Source: a virus. From it: a DNA stretch of 24,737 nucleotides. Shown piece after piece: positions 17,344 to 23,807 of this stretch. The translations under genes were made by a program, and so were the position numbers. The stretch is taken from positions 1-24,737 of the IMG/VR virus record IMGVR_UViG_3300017727_000152. One strand, written 5' to 3'. The notes below the pieces were generated by a model. That model did not search any database. It had not been told where the DNA came from and worked only from the letters and a program-made list of their open reading frames with translations. Position 1 is the stretch's first letter. Every line of letters begins with the position of its first letter.

Positions 17344-17666
17344 TGGCTAGACCTATAACTAGATTTGCTCACAATCAATGTGTTGAATGTGGTGCTGATA
17401 TTGGCAAAGTAATTTATATTAGACCATTCGCAAAAATGTGTACTGATTGTAAAACTAATGCCTGGTCAGGTAACGCAGAAGTAAAAAAAGTTCTTCACGA
17501 ATTAAGACAACGCAATAGCAAGATGACACCTAAAGAATTAGGTGAAGATGAAAAGTTTGAAGATGATCCCAGGGCTGAAAAAGAAATACAATATGGGAGA
17601 GTGACGAAGAGGGAAACAACACTAAGTAATAATGCAACATTAATAGAAAGGAACTTCCATGTCTAA
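17343..17666 (+). CDS. Small zinc-ribbon-like protein
   Basis: A 107-residue protein with two CxxC pairs, C13-x2-C16 (CVEC) and C33-x2-C36 (CTDC), a spacing suited to a single zinc ribbon near the N-terminus. The remaining 70 residues are charged and probably helical ('VKKVLHELRQRNSKMTPKEL', then an acidic stretch). No enzymatic motif is visible. It could bind nucleic acid or a host protein; the role is not known. AAAAAAGGA lies upstream. It overlaps the next small gene by 8 nt in a different frame. Confidence 0.6.
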   Translation: MARPITRFAHNQCVECGADIGKVIYIRPFAKMCTDCKTNAWSGNAEVKKVLHELRQRNSKMTPKELGEDEKFEDDPRAEKEIQYGRVTKRETTLSNNATLIERNFHV

Positions 17667-17799
17667 ACCTGGATTATATGCCAACATAAATGCCCGAAAG
17701 AAAAAAGGTATATCTCGTACTAAAAAGAACTCAACGATCAGCGACAAGGCATACGCAAACATGAAGGCTGGATTTAAAAAGAAAAAGAAGAAAGCCTAA
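17659..17799 (+). CDS. 46-aa basic GLYANI-type small protein
   Basis: A very basic peptide beginning MSKPGLYANINARKKKGISR, continuing 'SDKAYANMKAGF' and ending in a run of lysines. The GLYANI.A(K/R)(K/R) start is familiar from short conserved proteins of marine phages whose function is, as far as I know, undetermined. 'YANINARKK' and 'YANMKAGFKKK' look like an internal duplication. The high charge suggests binding to nucleic acid. AAAGGA lies 8 nt upstream; the stop overlaps the endolysin ATG. Confidence 0.68.
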   Translation: MSKPGLYANINARKKKGISRTKKNSTISDKAYANMKAGFKKKKKKA

Positions 17800-18251
17800 T
17801 GAACCTATCTAAAAATTTTAGTGTCGATGAGTTAATTAAAAGTCAGACAGCAGAACGTAAAGGGATTGATAATTCACCTAATGCAGATGCTTTATATAAC
17901 CTAAGACTATTAGCTGAAAATATTTTACAGCCAGTTAGAGATCAATTTGGTCCCTTCATTGTATCAAGTGGATATAGGTCAACAGCTTTATGCGAAGCAA
18001 TAGGATCTAAACCAACAAGCCAACATGCCTTTGGACAAGCCGGAGACTTCGAGGTTCCTGGAATAGATAACTATGATCTGTGTAAATGGATAGAAGATAA
18101 CCTGGAGTTTGATCAGCTAATATTAGAATGTTATAAGCCAGGGTATCCGAATAGTGGATGGGTTCATTGCTCTACAGATGAAAGCCCCCGGAAAGAACTA
18201 CTAACGTATGATCGGACCAGGGGCTATCGTAGTGGATTAATTAGGGATTAG
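17799..18251 (+). CDS. Endolysin, peptidase M15 (D-Ala-D-Ala carboxypeptidase-like)
   Basis: A 150-residue protein of the peptidase M15A type. The zinc motif SxHxxGxAxD is present as SQHAFGQAGD (H76, D83), and a second zinc histidine lies in GWVHCS (H123). Upstream comes the conserved 'FIVSSGYRST' (S-x-YR) element. The N-terminal 'LSKNFSVDELIKSQTA' matches the usual start of these endolysins. Such enzymes cut the peptide cross-links of peptidoglycan at the end of infection. No signal peptide is visible, so it would depend on the holin. It is the last rightward gene of the block; its final 15 bases overlap the end of the convergent leftward HTH gene. Confidence 0.87.
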   Translation: MNLSKNFSVDELIKSQTAERKGIDNSPNADALYNLRLLAENILQPVRDQFGPFIVSSGYRSTALCEAIGSKPTSQHAFGQAGDFEVPGIDNYDLCKWIEDNLEFDQLILECYKPGYPNSGWVHCSTDESPRKELLTYDRTRGYRSGLIRD

Positions 18252-18470
18252 TTCTATAGCTCTGTAACTACAGCCCCCATTGTTCTTAAATCGTTTTATA
18301 TGCCCCTTCTCATCTAGTTTGTTTATTAGATTAAAGACTGAGTTGGTTGATTTAAAACCAGCACCTATACATATCTCTTTATAGGTTGGCATATACTCAT
18401 GTTCAGCATGGTAAGCTTCTAAAAATTTTAGGACCTTGTGCTGTTTAGGTGTTAGTGGCATCTTCTGCAT
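18237..18470 (-). CDS. LexA N-terminal-type winged-helix DNA-binding protein
   Basis: A 77-residue stand-alone HTH protein. It matches the LexA DNA-binding domain: MPLTPKQHKVLKFLEAY, 'YMPTYKEICIGAGFKSTNSV' and 'LINKLDEKGHIKR', then 'YRAIELIPN'. The LexA protease half (Ala-Gly site, Ser/Lys dyad) is absent, so it is not expected to self-cleave. I chose the ATG at 18470 because GGGAG sits 8 nt upstream; an in-frame ATG at 18488 would add six residues without a ribosome site. It overlaps the end of the RecT-like gene and the end of the convergent endolysin gene. A repressor or regulator of the leftward operon, or of host SOS-type promoters, is possible but inferred. Confidence 0.75.
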   Translation of the reverse strand: MQKMPLTPKQHKVLKFLEAYHAEHEYMPTYKEICIGAGFKSTNSVFNLINKLDEKGHIKRFKNNGGCSYRAIELIPN

Positions 18471-19350
18471 CGAACAATCTCCCTTCATCCATTTCTATTT
18501 CTTCTATTAAACCGAAGTCAGCTTCCCTTAGTTGCTCTAACATCTCCATGTTATTAGTTTTTAGTTCAGCATATTTTTTTTGCTTAGTTTGGAAATCCCA
18601 CATTTTAGATCGGTCAATTAAATCCATGAAATATTTATACTCTAAAACAAAATCATTTTTATTTTTGACGTGAAGAGGTTTTTTACCTGGAATATTTAAT
18701 ACCCATTCAAGCTCCTTTTTAGGCTCTTCAGGAGGTGTAAGCTCTCCAACTATAGCATCAATGCTTCTAGCATCCTTATCAAACTTAGAGGTACTCTCTT
18801 GGTCTTGTACAGCACCTTTAGGAACCGGATAGTCTTGAGCTTCCTCGCTGGTAATCAATCCACCGATAACATCAGCAAATGCATCACGCAAAGCAAAGCC
18901 CCTAGCCCTCATCTGAAGCATACGATCCGGGTATTGTTGCCAAGGCTTTCTGTTAAGTAAGCCAGCTTTCTGAGCATTGCCCATAGAAAAGCTAGAACTT
19001 ATAACTTCTGTTTCTCCATTAGGTGCTAACCTTGATACAACACAAGTTGCCTTCATATTGGCACCCTCACCTTCAATGGATTCTTTCACAGACAAACATC
19101 TCTTATCATTTCGGACCATGGCTAGTAAGGCATCACCAAAGATTGACGGCTTACCATTTATGACAGCTATGTTCTGCATCGCCTGGAAAGGTGCAAGCCC
19201 AAGTGAAGCCCCGGCAGATACAGCCAAAAAGATATTGGCTGGTTTGTTCTTGTAATTGTCCGGAACCAAGTCAGACTTAGCAAACATTTCAGATATCCTG
19301 AGTGCCTGGTCTACATCAGTTGGGATTAAATTTGTTCTTAAATTATTCAT
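18445..19350 (-). CDS. recT: RecT-type single-strand annealing protein
   Basis: A 301-residue protein with the RecT-family core in its first 175 residues: 'ISEMFAKSDLVPDNYKNKPA', 'SLGLAPFQAMQNIAVINGKP' (about 49-68), a central 'GEGANMKATCVVSR', then 'PWQQYPDRMLQMRARGFALR' (136-155) and DAFADVIGGLITSEE. The 'G.DP..AM.N..V..GKP' and 'W...P..ML..RA......' blocks are the usual RecT signatures. These proteins anneal complementary single strands produced by a partner exonuclease. The C-terminal 90 residues are acidic and less conserved. The gene overlaps the exonuclease gene by 8 nt and has GAGGAGATAAG before its ATG, so the two are probably co-expressed as a recombination pair. Confidence 0.83.
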   Translation of the reverse strand: MNNLRTNLIPTDVDQALRISEMFAKSDLVPDNYKNKPANIFLAVSAGASLGLAPFQAMQNIAVINGKPSIFGDALLAMVRNDKRCLSVKESIEGEGANMKATCVVSRLAPNGETEVISSSFSMGNAQKAGLLNRKPWQQYPDRMLQMRARGFALRDAFADVIGGLITSEEAQDYPVPKGAVQDQESTSKFDKDARSIDAIVGELTPPEEPKKELEWVLNIPGKKPLHVKNKNDFVLEYKYFMDLIDRSKMWDFQTKQKKYAELKTNNMEMLEQLREADFGLIEEIEMDEGRLFDAEDATNT

Positions 19351-20272
19351 TGCTTATCTCCTCGATTGAAAATCTTCTATGTTGTGTCGATGGCTTGGCA
19401 GGAACTATCTTCTCCGGCTGTGCCTTACGTTTGACTATTGGATGACTAATTCTGTAGTTACCTATGCTTGCGTATTCAGCATCAAACTCATCAAGGACAA
19501 GCTCCAAAGCTTCCTGGCATTTTTCTTTTTGTAACTTCCATGACTTCTCTTCAGCCTTACATTTATTGTAGTCAGTAATGATTTGAATAACATCTTCCTT
19601 AGTTTCCAAGTGGTCTAATGGAATAGTATCCGGCTTGCCATTATCGATTGGTGGGTATGGCTTGTCATTATCAACACGATCCCAAAAGTCCTCAACCTTT
19701 TCCAAAATAATTTTTATCAGCTTTTCGCTTCTCATATATGGATAGAGTTCAAACTTTAATTTAGGACCAAGCTTGGCAATAACTCCCCAGCCAAAGTCAG
19801 CACACAGCATTTGTGTTTGAAGCTGTATAACCTGGTCTGCTCTTGGTGGTCCATCATCCCAGCCATCAGTCTTTATTTCTAAAGCACCGAAGCCCGATAC
19901 AGTTATGTCTTCACCTTGTGGATTAGGTATAGTGAGTTCGCCCCCTACTACTTCCAGGATGCCATCAAGAGAAGCACACAACCTAAGTTCTTTTATGCGA
20001 TGAGCATCTGTTGGTGGCTGAAAGTTACAAGCTACATTATCAGGACAAAGTCGGTCTAACTTATCACTAGCCCATTGAGTTAATGCCGGCTCTAGGACAT
20101 CACCTCGTTCTTGTGAATCTGCAAACATGGAAGGACTAATAGTAGGTACTCCATTTTGTGCATTAATAACTGTTTGTCTAATACCTTCATTAGTATTGAA
20201 AACTGTTTCACCCATAACAATAGCCCCTACTTTTGAAGCTCCTAATTCGTCTGCATCATTAGACCATTTCAT
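19343..20272 (-). CDS. YqaJ/lambda-exonuclease-type recombination nuclease
   Basis: A 309-residue protein with a PD-(D/E)XK nuclease core of the YqaJ type. Visible elements in order: GASKVGAIVMG (11-21), ERGDVLEPAL with E61, ASLDGILEV with catalytic D103, LEIKTDGWDDGPP with E132-x-K134, and 'VIQLQTQMLCADFGWGV' with Q152, the motif that helps metal binding in lambda Exo relatives. Residues 225-309 form a helical C-terminal part. The enzyme would resect 5' ends of double-stranded DNA and hand the 3' strand to the RecT-type protein encoded next. The ATGA overlap with the upstream membrane-protein gene and GAGGTGAAG before the start suggest coupled translation. Confidence 0.83.
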   Translation of the reverse strand: MKWSNDADELGASKVGAIVMGETVFNTNEGIRQTVINAQNGVPTISPSMFADSQERGDVLEPALTQWASDKLDRLCPDNVACNFQPPTDAHRIKELRLCASLDGILEVVGGELTIPNPQGEDITVSGFGALEIKTDGWDDGPPRADQVIQLQTQMLCADFGWGVIAKLGPKLKFELYPYMRSEKLIKIILEKVEDFWDRVDNDKPYPPIDNGKPDTIPLDHLETKEDVIQIITDYNKCKAEEKSWKLQKEKCQEALELVLDEFDAEYASIGNYRISHPIVKRKAQPEKIVPAKPSTQHRRFSIEEISNE

Positions 20273-20517
20273 ATCTTCACCTCGTAGTTAAGAGCAAAGC
20301 AAGCATCGTCAAGTAGACATGCAAAATGAAATGAATAATAAATGCTAGCAAGTGCAATTACTGTCAAAAGGATGTATAAGATTACCTTGGTAAGTATTAC
20401 AAATGCTAGAGGGTTAAACCAAAATGATAGGTTTCCGGGGCTTACATGATATATATTATGCGACAAACCCTTTATGTTATCCAATAGGTCTTCCCTAAGT
20501 AGTTGATTAAGTGACAT
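20269..20517 (-). CDS. 82-aa membrane protein in recombination operon
   Basis: An 82-residue protein from ATG 20517, which has AAAGGAG 9 nt upstream. The frame stays open to another ATG at 20628 that overlaps the previous stop (ATGA), giving a 119-residue version, but that start has no ribosome site. Residues 37-60 are strongly hydrophobic ('PLAFVILTKVILYILLTVIA') and make one membrane helix; three cysteine or acidic residues follow. No family recognised. It lies between the 173-aa gene and the exonuclease. If the shorter start is real, a weak promoter-like TATAGT (20570-20575) with ATGACT (20595-20600, 19-nt spacer) stands in the 107-nt gap; I rate that promoter as speculative. Confidence 0.5.
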   Translation of the reverse strand: MSLNQLLREDLLDNIKGLSHNIYHVSPGNLSFWFNPLAFVILTKVILYILLTVIALASIYYSFHFACLLDDACFALNYEVKI

Positions 20518-20624
20518 ATTATTTTTCTCCTTTAATGTACACAGTCTAGAAGTCTTAGCAGAAACAGCTACTATATGTAGTTTTACGAGTGCTAAGTCAT
20601 TGATTTTTCGTGGGCTAAAATAGG

Positions 20625-21146
20625 TCATCTTAGGGAATGTACACCAAGCATTTCAAATAATCCATGAGTTGTTTTTATGGACAAGTTCGTACTTACGATA
20701 GCTTCTTGTGCCTGGATAACTCTTTCAAATTTAGACTTGCTTGCATCCTTAGATATTTTACCTAGCTCACGACTAAGTTGTCTTAAATGGGTCGCTGTAG
20801 ATTTAATCATTTTAATATCGACCATTGGTATTGTCATACGAACGGCAACACGAAGGTCTTTATAGGTGAGATATTCTTTCCCATTTAAAAGCATTCTAGC
20901 AATCTTTTCTTTTTGTGGTCCGGTTAAGGTTGGAAATACATGACCATCACGAAGCTCGGCTCCACCAAATGGTCCGGTTTCTTTTATTCGTTTTGCTAGT
21001 ATCTTACCGATAGGTAGCTTATCGAAATAATCGTCTGCCGTTTTACCATCTAAGTTGGGTATCTGATGACCTGGTGGTTGGTTATGACCAATCAGGCTGT
21101 CTTTAACCGGGGCTTGACTTTTAGTTTTGTTCTTAAAGTATTTCAC
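20625..21146 (-). CDS. 173-aa phage protein, unknown function
   Basis: Starts at GTG 21146 with a strong GGAGAAGG ribosome site. The N-terminus is disordered and contains DSLIGHNQPPG (16-26), a GHN.PP element I associate with N-termini of various alphaproteobacterial phage proteins. A charged helical part follows (about 75-150: 'LTGPQKEKIARMLLNGKEYL', 'HLRQLSRELGKISKDAS'), which may form a coiled coil. There is no membrane segment or catalytic motif. Being upstream of the exonuclease and annealase, it may act in DNA metabolism, but this is only context. About 100 nt separate it from the winged-helix gene. Confidence 0.55.
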   Translation of the reverse strand: MKYFKNKTKSQAPVKDSLIGHNQPPGHQIPNLDGKTADDYFDKLPIGKILAKRIKETGPFGGAELRDGHVFPTLTGPQKEKIARMLLNGKEYLTYKDLRVAVRMTIPMVDIKMIKSTATHLRQLSRELGKISKDASKSKFERVIQAQEAIVSTNLSIKTTHGLFEMLGVHSLR

Positions 21147-21247
21147 TTACCTTCTCCTTTCTACCAAGATTTGATCACTTGATGTTCTACCCTTGCATAA
21201 AAAAAATCTAAATAATATGCATATCAGTTTGGCATCTTGACCCTCAA
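21147..21247. promoter_or_regulatory. Intergenic gap upstream of the recombination genes
   Basis: A 101-bp, A+T-rich gap in the leftward operon, the only sizeable one on this strand apart from the possible gap at 20518-20624. On the minus strand it holds the ribosome site of the 173-aa gene, a T8 run and a TATGCATATTATTT stretch that could include a -10 element. A convincing -35 element or terminator stem was not found. It may house a separate promoter for the recombination genes. Confidence 0.25.
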
Positions 21248-21736
21248 TCATGTAAATCTCTTTTGCATTAATTTCTCAAACCGAACTAGATTGTCAAAGG
21301 CTGTTCCAATAGTTGATTTAGCAATACTCTGCCTCCATCGGCAGTAGTCTTCCATTTTCTGTAAAAGTATTGGTGAGGCTTGACATGCGACAGTTGAGCC
21401 TTGTCTTTTAACAACGATATAACCTTCAGCTTCACACTCATTAATCATGGTCGAAATGGTTTGTCTATTGCTATGCATTTCAGTAACAAGCTCTGAAATC
21501 GTGTAAAACCTATTGGTATATGTTGCATACGTCATCCAACGAGAAAAAGCATGTCTAATTGGTGTTGAATTGAAATATCTTTGTACCTTGCTTAACATTC
21601 TAGTTTGTCTTGCCTGATGCAATGTCATTTCTATTTCAATAACTTTCATATTATAATCATGCAGTAAATGAGCATGTATTTCATCAACAGAATTGTGTAC
21701 GCTTGAATTGTCGCAACATGTTTTAGGCTTATTCAT
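21248..21736 (-). CDS. Winged-helix DNA-binding protein (MarR-like fold)
   Basis: A 162-residue protein. Residues 76-118 form a winged helix-turn-helix: 'RFYTISELVTEMHSNRQTIS' with a recognition helix around 88-104, then 'GYIVVKRQGSTVACQASP' as the wing. Helical segments lie before (about 20-70) and after (121-158), as expected for a dimer. The N-terminus contains a CC pair and three histidines (CCDNSSVHNS, IHAHLLHD), possibly metal-binding, though this is a guess. It overlaps the serine recombinase stop by one base, with GGAGAAG before the ATG. Probably a transcription regulator of the phage, perhaps of recombinase or early genes. Confidence 0.65.
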   Translation of the reverse strand: MNKPKTCCDNSSVHNSVDEIHAHLLHDYNMKVIEIEMTLHQARQTRMLSKVQRYFNSTPIRHAFSRWMTYATYTNRFYTISELVTEMHSNRQTISTMINECEAEGYIVVKRQGSTVACQASPILLQKMEDYCRWRQSIAKSTIGTAFDNLVRFEKLMQKRFT

Positions 21737-22482
21737 TATTTCTTCTCCAATCTTTTAGCTATATTTCTCACCGATGATGCGTGCCAGTTGCCACCTCTTG
21801 CAGTCGGTACACCAAGGTCATTTAACTTTTGTGCTATCTCTCGGTAGCTTTCACCACCTCTTGATAAAGCTGATACTGTAGGAGCTATTTTAGTAGCAAA
21901 GTTATCAGCAATCGTTTTAACGGCTGTCGAAGCTGAAGCCCTGGCTTTATCCATTTCGTCATGGATGCCAAGCTTAGTAATTCGATTGCCATTAGATGAG
22001 GTAATACTACCCTTCTCTCTTAGCTCTTTCTTGATCCTTTCAAGACCTGACTTAGTACGCTCTGAAATCTTATCCCTTTCAAAGTCAGCAAACATTGCCT
22101 TCATATAGAAGTTCTGCTTGTTCTCAGATATTGTAGGATCATTGCAGACAACTAGTTTAACAGCATTCTTTTTAAGAATAGTTTCAAAGAACTTTAATGT
22201 ATGCCAGGTGGTACGACTGAATCTATCCAGGTCAGCTACAATGATAGTGCCATTCATAGCTTTGGCTGTCTCGATGCATTCGTTAAGCTTTGGTCTATGC
22301 TCGGGAGCTATCTTACCTGATATGCCCTCCTCCTTAAACCAAACGACTGAATGATTACCACCATTAAGCCATTTAAGTATCTCCATTTCTTGCCTTGCTA
22401 CATCCTGGTCATCTGTCGATACCCTGACGTAGGCAAAGTAAGTGCCGGCATGTTCTTGCCCGGCTGTGGTTTTAACTGCCAT
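21736..22482 (-). CDS. Serine recombinase (resolvase/invertase family)
   Basis: A 248-residue site-specific recombinase. The N-terminal catalytic domain (about 14-150) shows FAYVRVSTDDQ with the likely nucleophile S22 and R20, 'EEGISGK', VADLDRFSRTTWH with R87 and R90, and 'ADFERDKISERTKSGLERI'. A C-terminal helix-turn-helix (about 205-245) reads 'YREIAQKLNDLGVPTARGGN' then WHASSVRNIAKRL. It lacks the long zinc and coiled-coil domains of large serine integrases (usually 450 aa or more), so it is nearer resolvases and invertases. It could act in integration, dimer resolution or DNA inversion; no crossover site was identified. AAGGAG stands 8 nt before the ATG. The catalytic residues are intact. 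Confidence 0.85.
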   Translation of the reverse strand: MAVKTTAGQEHAGTYFAYVRVSTDDQDVARQEMEILKWLNGGNHSVVWFKEEGISGKIAPEHRPKLNECIETAKAMNGTIIVADLDRFSRTTWHTLKFFETILKKNAVKLVVCNDPTISENKQNFYMKAMFADFERDKISERTKSGLERIKKELREKGSITSSNGNRITKLGIHDEMDKARASASTAVKTIADNFATKIAPTVSALSRGGESYREIAQKLNDLGVPTARGGNWHASSVRNIAKRLEKK

Positions 22483-22793
22483 TAGTTTGCTCCTTCTTTT
22501 TTTACAAAATGATACGCTAAAAATGTAGGTGTTCTATCCATGTCTTTACGATTATCATTCTTATGCAAAACACCAATTCTTTTTGGTGTAATTTTAACAA
22601 CAACCCAGTCAGGACTTTTATCCCATGACCTAACCATTACATCGTAATGACCAGTTTTGCTGACACCTCTTTTAATAATCTTTTTGGTTATATTGCATCG
22701 ATACGTTTCGTATCTGACAATTTGACTTTCACTCAATGGTTGTAATGACATTTGGTTTGTAAAAACTTTGTCACCTATTTTGATTTCACTCAT
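22482..22793 (-). CDS. 103-aa protein, unknown function (first leftward gene)
   Basis: A 103-residue, basic, soluble protein of mixed alpha/beta type. It begins MSEIKIGDKVFTNQMS, which looks like a small beta-barrel start, and contains 'HYDVMVRSWDKSPDWVVVKI' and 'RTPTFLAYHFVKKEGAN'. No family recognised. It is the first gene of the leftward operon and ends one base into the recombinase start, so the two are likely translated together. AAGGG lies 9 nt upstream of the ATG. Being promoter-proximal suggests early expression. A small regulator or recombinase accessory is possible, without direct evidence. Confidence 0.55.
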   Translation of the reverse strand: MSEIKIGDKVFTNQMSLQPLSESQIVRYETYRCNITKKIIKRGVSKTGHYDVMVRSWDKSPDWVVVKITPKRIGVLHKNDNRKDMDRTPTFLAYHFVKKEGAN

Positions 22794-22916
22794 TTGTTAG
22801 CCCTTGTTCTATTAACTTTCAACTTACGTTCTATATACAGATAGCACATAGATATCTAATATACAAGACCTAGACGTAAAATAATTAAATTCATTTTGTA
22901 CAGAAAGAAAAAGACA
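22794..22916. promoter_or_regulatory. Divergent control region between leftward and rightward operons
   Basis: A 123-bp A+T-rich spacer from which both operons diverge, the layout of a phage early control region. On the minus strand TTGTAT and an extended TGCTATCTG element are 17 nt apart and could form a leftward promoter. No good rightward promoter match was found. It contains the palindrome at 22849-22858. Promoter calls are by eye and weak. Confidence 0.4.
22849..22858. promoter_or_regulatory. 10-bp perfect palindrome, candidate operator
   Basis: TAGATATCTA is a perfect two-fold symmetric site in the middle of the divergent spacer, lying in the spacer of the possible leftward promoter. 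Such a short palindrome would suit a ribbon-helix-helix or HTH dimer, and the adjacent gene encodes a ribbon-helix-helix protein. Short A+T-rich palindromes also arise by chance, so this is a candidate only. Confidence 0.3.
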
Positions 22917-23159
22917 ATGGAAGTTGTGCCACTTTATCTAAGATTATCAAGGGAATGCTACGATATGCTGAAGTACCAGGCAAAGAAAGAAAGATGGACT
23001 ATGGCTGGGCTAACTGAGAGCATTTTAAGGGAAGCTTTGCGTAAAAGACAGCCTGGATCAATCAGTAATGAGAACATATTTAACGAGCAGTTGGCTGTCA
23101 AAGACCTCAACATAGCTCAAGCCCTGGATAAAATGGTGAAATCTAATGACAAAATATAG
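22917..23159 (+). CDS. Ribbon-helix-helix DNA-binding protein
   Basis: An 80-residue protein from ATG 22917; an in-frame TTG at 22896 would add seven residues, but the first beta-strand fits the ATG start. The N-terminal 45 residues have the Arc/MetJ/CopG pattern: a strand VVPLYLRLS, helix 'RECYDMLKYQAKKERW' and second helix 'MAGLTESILREALRKRQ'. The C-terminal 35 residues are polar and may mediate oligomer contacts. As the first gene of the rightward operon next to the divergent control region, it is a good candidate for an autoregulator or early switch protein. It overlaps the DUF1064 gene by 14 nt. Confidence 0.7.
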   Translation: MEVVPLYLRLSRECYDMLKYQAKKERWTMAGLTESILREALRKRQPGSISNENIFNEQLAVKDLNIAQALDKMVKSNDKI

Positions 23160-23481
23160 AGCAATAAAGACCGAGGTCGATGGCATCATGTTTGATAGCA
23201 AGAAAGAAGCTAAACGATATGAATACCTAAAAGAAAGATTAGATGCCGGTATAATCCAGGACCTAAAACTACAGCCTAAGTTTGATTGCATCATCAATGG
23301 CAAAAAGATCTGCACATATAAAGCTGACTTTGAATATCTCCTGGTAGATGAAATTGGTCCCCAAGGACAGATCAGTTACTACGTTGTCGAGGATGTTAAA
23401 GGATTTAAAACACCAGTATACCGACTAAAGAAGAAGATGGTCGAGGCATTGTTTCCAGGAACATTAATTACCGAGGTTTAA
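23146..23481 (+). CDS. DUF1064 nuclease-like protein
   Basis: A 111-residue protein matching the DUF1064 family (PF06356): 'KYRAIKTEVDGIMFDSKKEA', 'LQPKFDCIINGKKICTYKAD' and 'VVEDVKGFKTPVYRLKKKMV'. The residues E21, D61 and D83-x-K85 fit a PD-(D/E)XK nuclease core, so a DNA endonuclease, perhaps a resolvase of branched DNA, is likely from fold; the substrate is not established. The family is common beside replication genes of phages and prophages. It starts inside the ribbon-helix-helix gene, with GGTGA about 6 nt upstream, and stops directly before the next ATG. Confidence 0.82.
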   Translation: MTKYRAIKTEVDGIMFDSKKEAKRYEYLKERLDAGIIQDLKLQPKFDCIINGKKICTYKADFEYLLVDEIGPQGQISYYVVEDVKGFKTPVYRLKKKMVEALFPGTLITEV

Positions 23482-23673
23482 ATGCCATTCGATAATGGGC
23501 TGACAGCCGAGCAACAAAAGATAGTTGACGATAAATACGAAGAGTTAATGGCTAAAGTGAAGGAGAAGGACATGAGCTTATATAATAGATTAAGAGCTAA
23601 CGAACTAGCTGGCTTCATTAAAGATAAAGACTACCAGGTAAATGATCAGGACCAGTTGGAGATGCTGTTATGA
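23482..23673 (+). CDS. 63-aa acidic/helical small protein
   Basis: A small, highly charged protein, predicted almost wholly helical ('AEQQKIVDDKYEELMAKVKE', 'LYNRLRANELAGFIKDKDYQ'), with no membrane segment and no recognised family. It begins immediately after the DUF1064 stop and ends in an ATGA overlap with a zinc-ribbon gene, so it is embedded in the rightward operon. A small protein-protein adaptor is possible. Confidence 0.55.
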   Translation: MPFDNGLTAEQQKIVDDKYEELMAKVKEKDMSLYNRLRANELAGFIKDKDYQVNDQDQLEMLL

Positions 23674-23807
23674 ATCAAACTTACTGCCCCATATGCTCAA
23701 CCATAGTTAATAGACCTGATCTATCAGATGATTATATCTGCCCGGTCTGTAATCTTACAACCTTACCCGAAGAAGATGCCAATGAACATGATGAACAAGA
23801 TAGATAA
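23670..23807 (+). CDS. 45-aa zinc-ribbon protein
   Basis: A short gene in ATGA overlap with the preceding one. The peptide begins MNQTYCPICSTIVNRPDLSD and has two knuckles, C6-P-I-C9 and C24-P-V-C27, then an acidic tail ending EDANEHDEQDR. The CPxC..CPxC spacing (14 residues between knuckles) is that of a rubredoxin or zinc-ribbon fold. Function unknown; it overlaps the start of the initiator-like gene in another frame. Confidence 0.6.
   Translation: MNQTYCPICSTIVNRPDLSDDYICPVCNLTTLPEEDANEHDEQDR

Noticed and set aside
18183-18225. AGCCCC ... GGGGCT inverted repeat as a terminator between the convergent operons
   Set aside because: Arms are 31 nt apart, inside the endolysin coding region, and no T-run follows on either strand.
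18449-19255. Rightward open frames opposite the RecT-like gene (74 and 92 aa)
   Set aside because: Shadow frames of a well-supported gene with no motifs or ribosome sites.
21180-21235. Rho-independent terminator from the T8 run and TGCATA/TATGCA arms in the leftward operon gap
   Set aside because: Arms are only 6 bp, A+T-rich and 16 nt apart, with the T-run in the loop and not after the stem.
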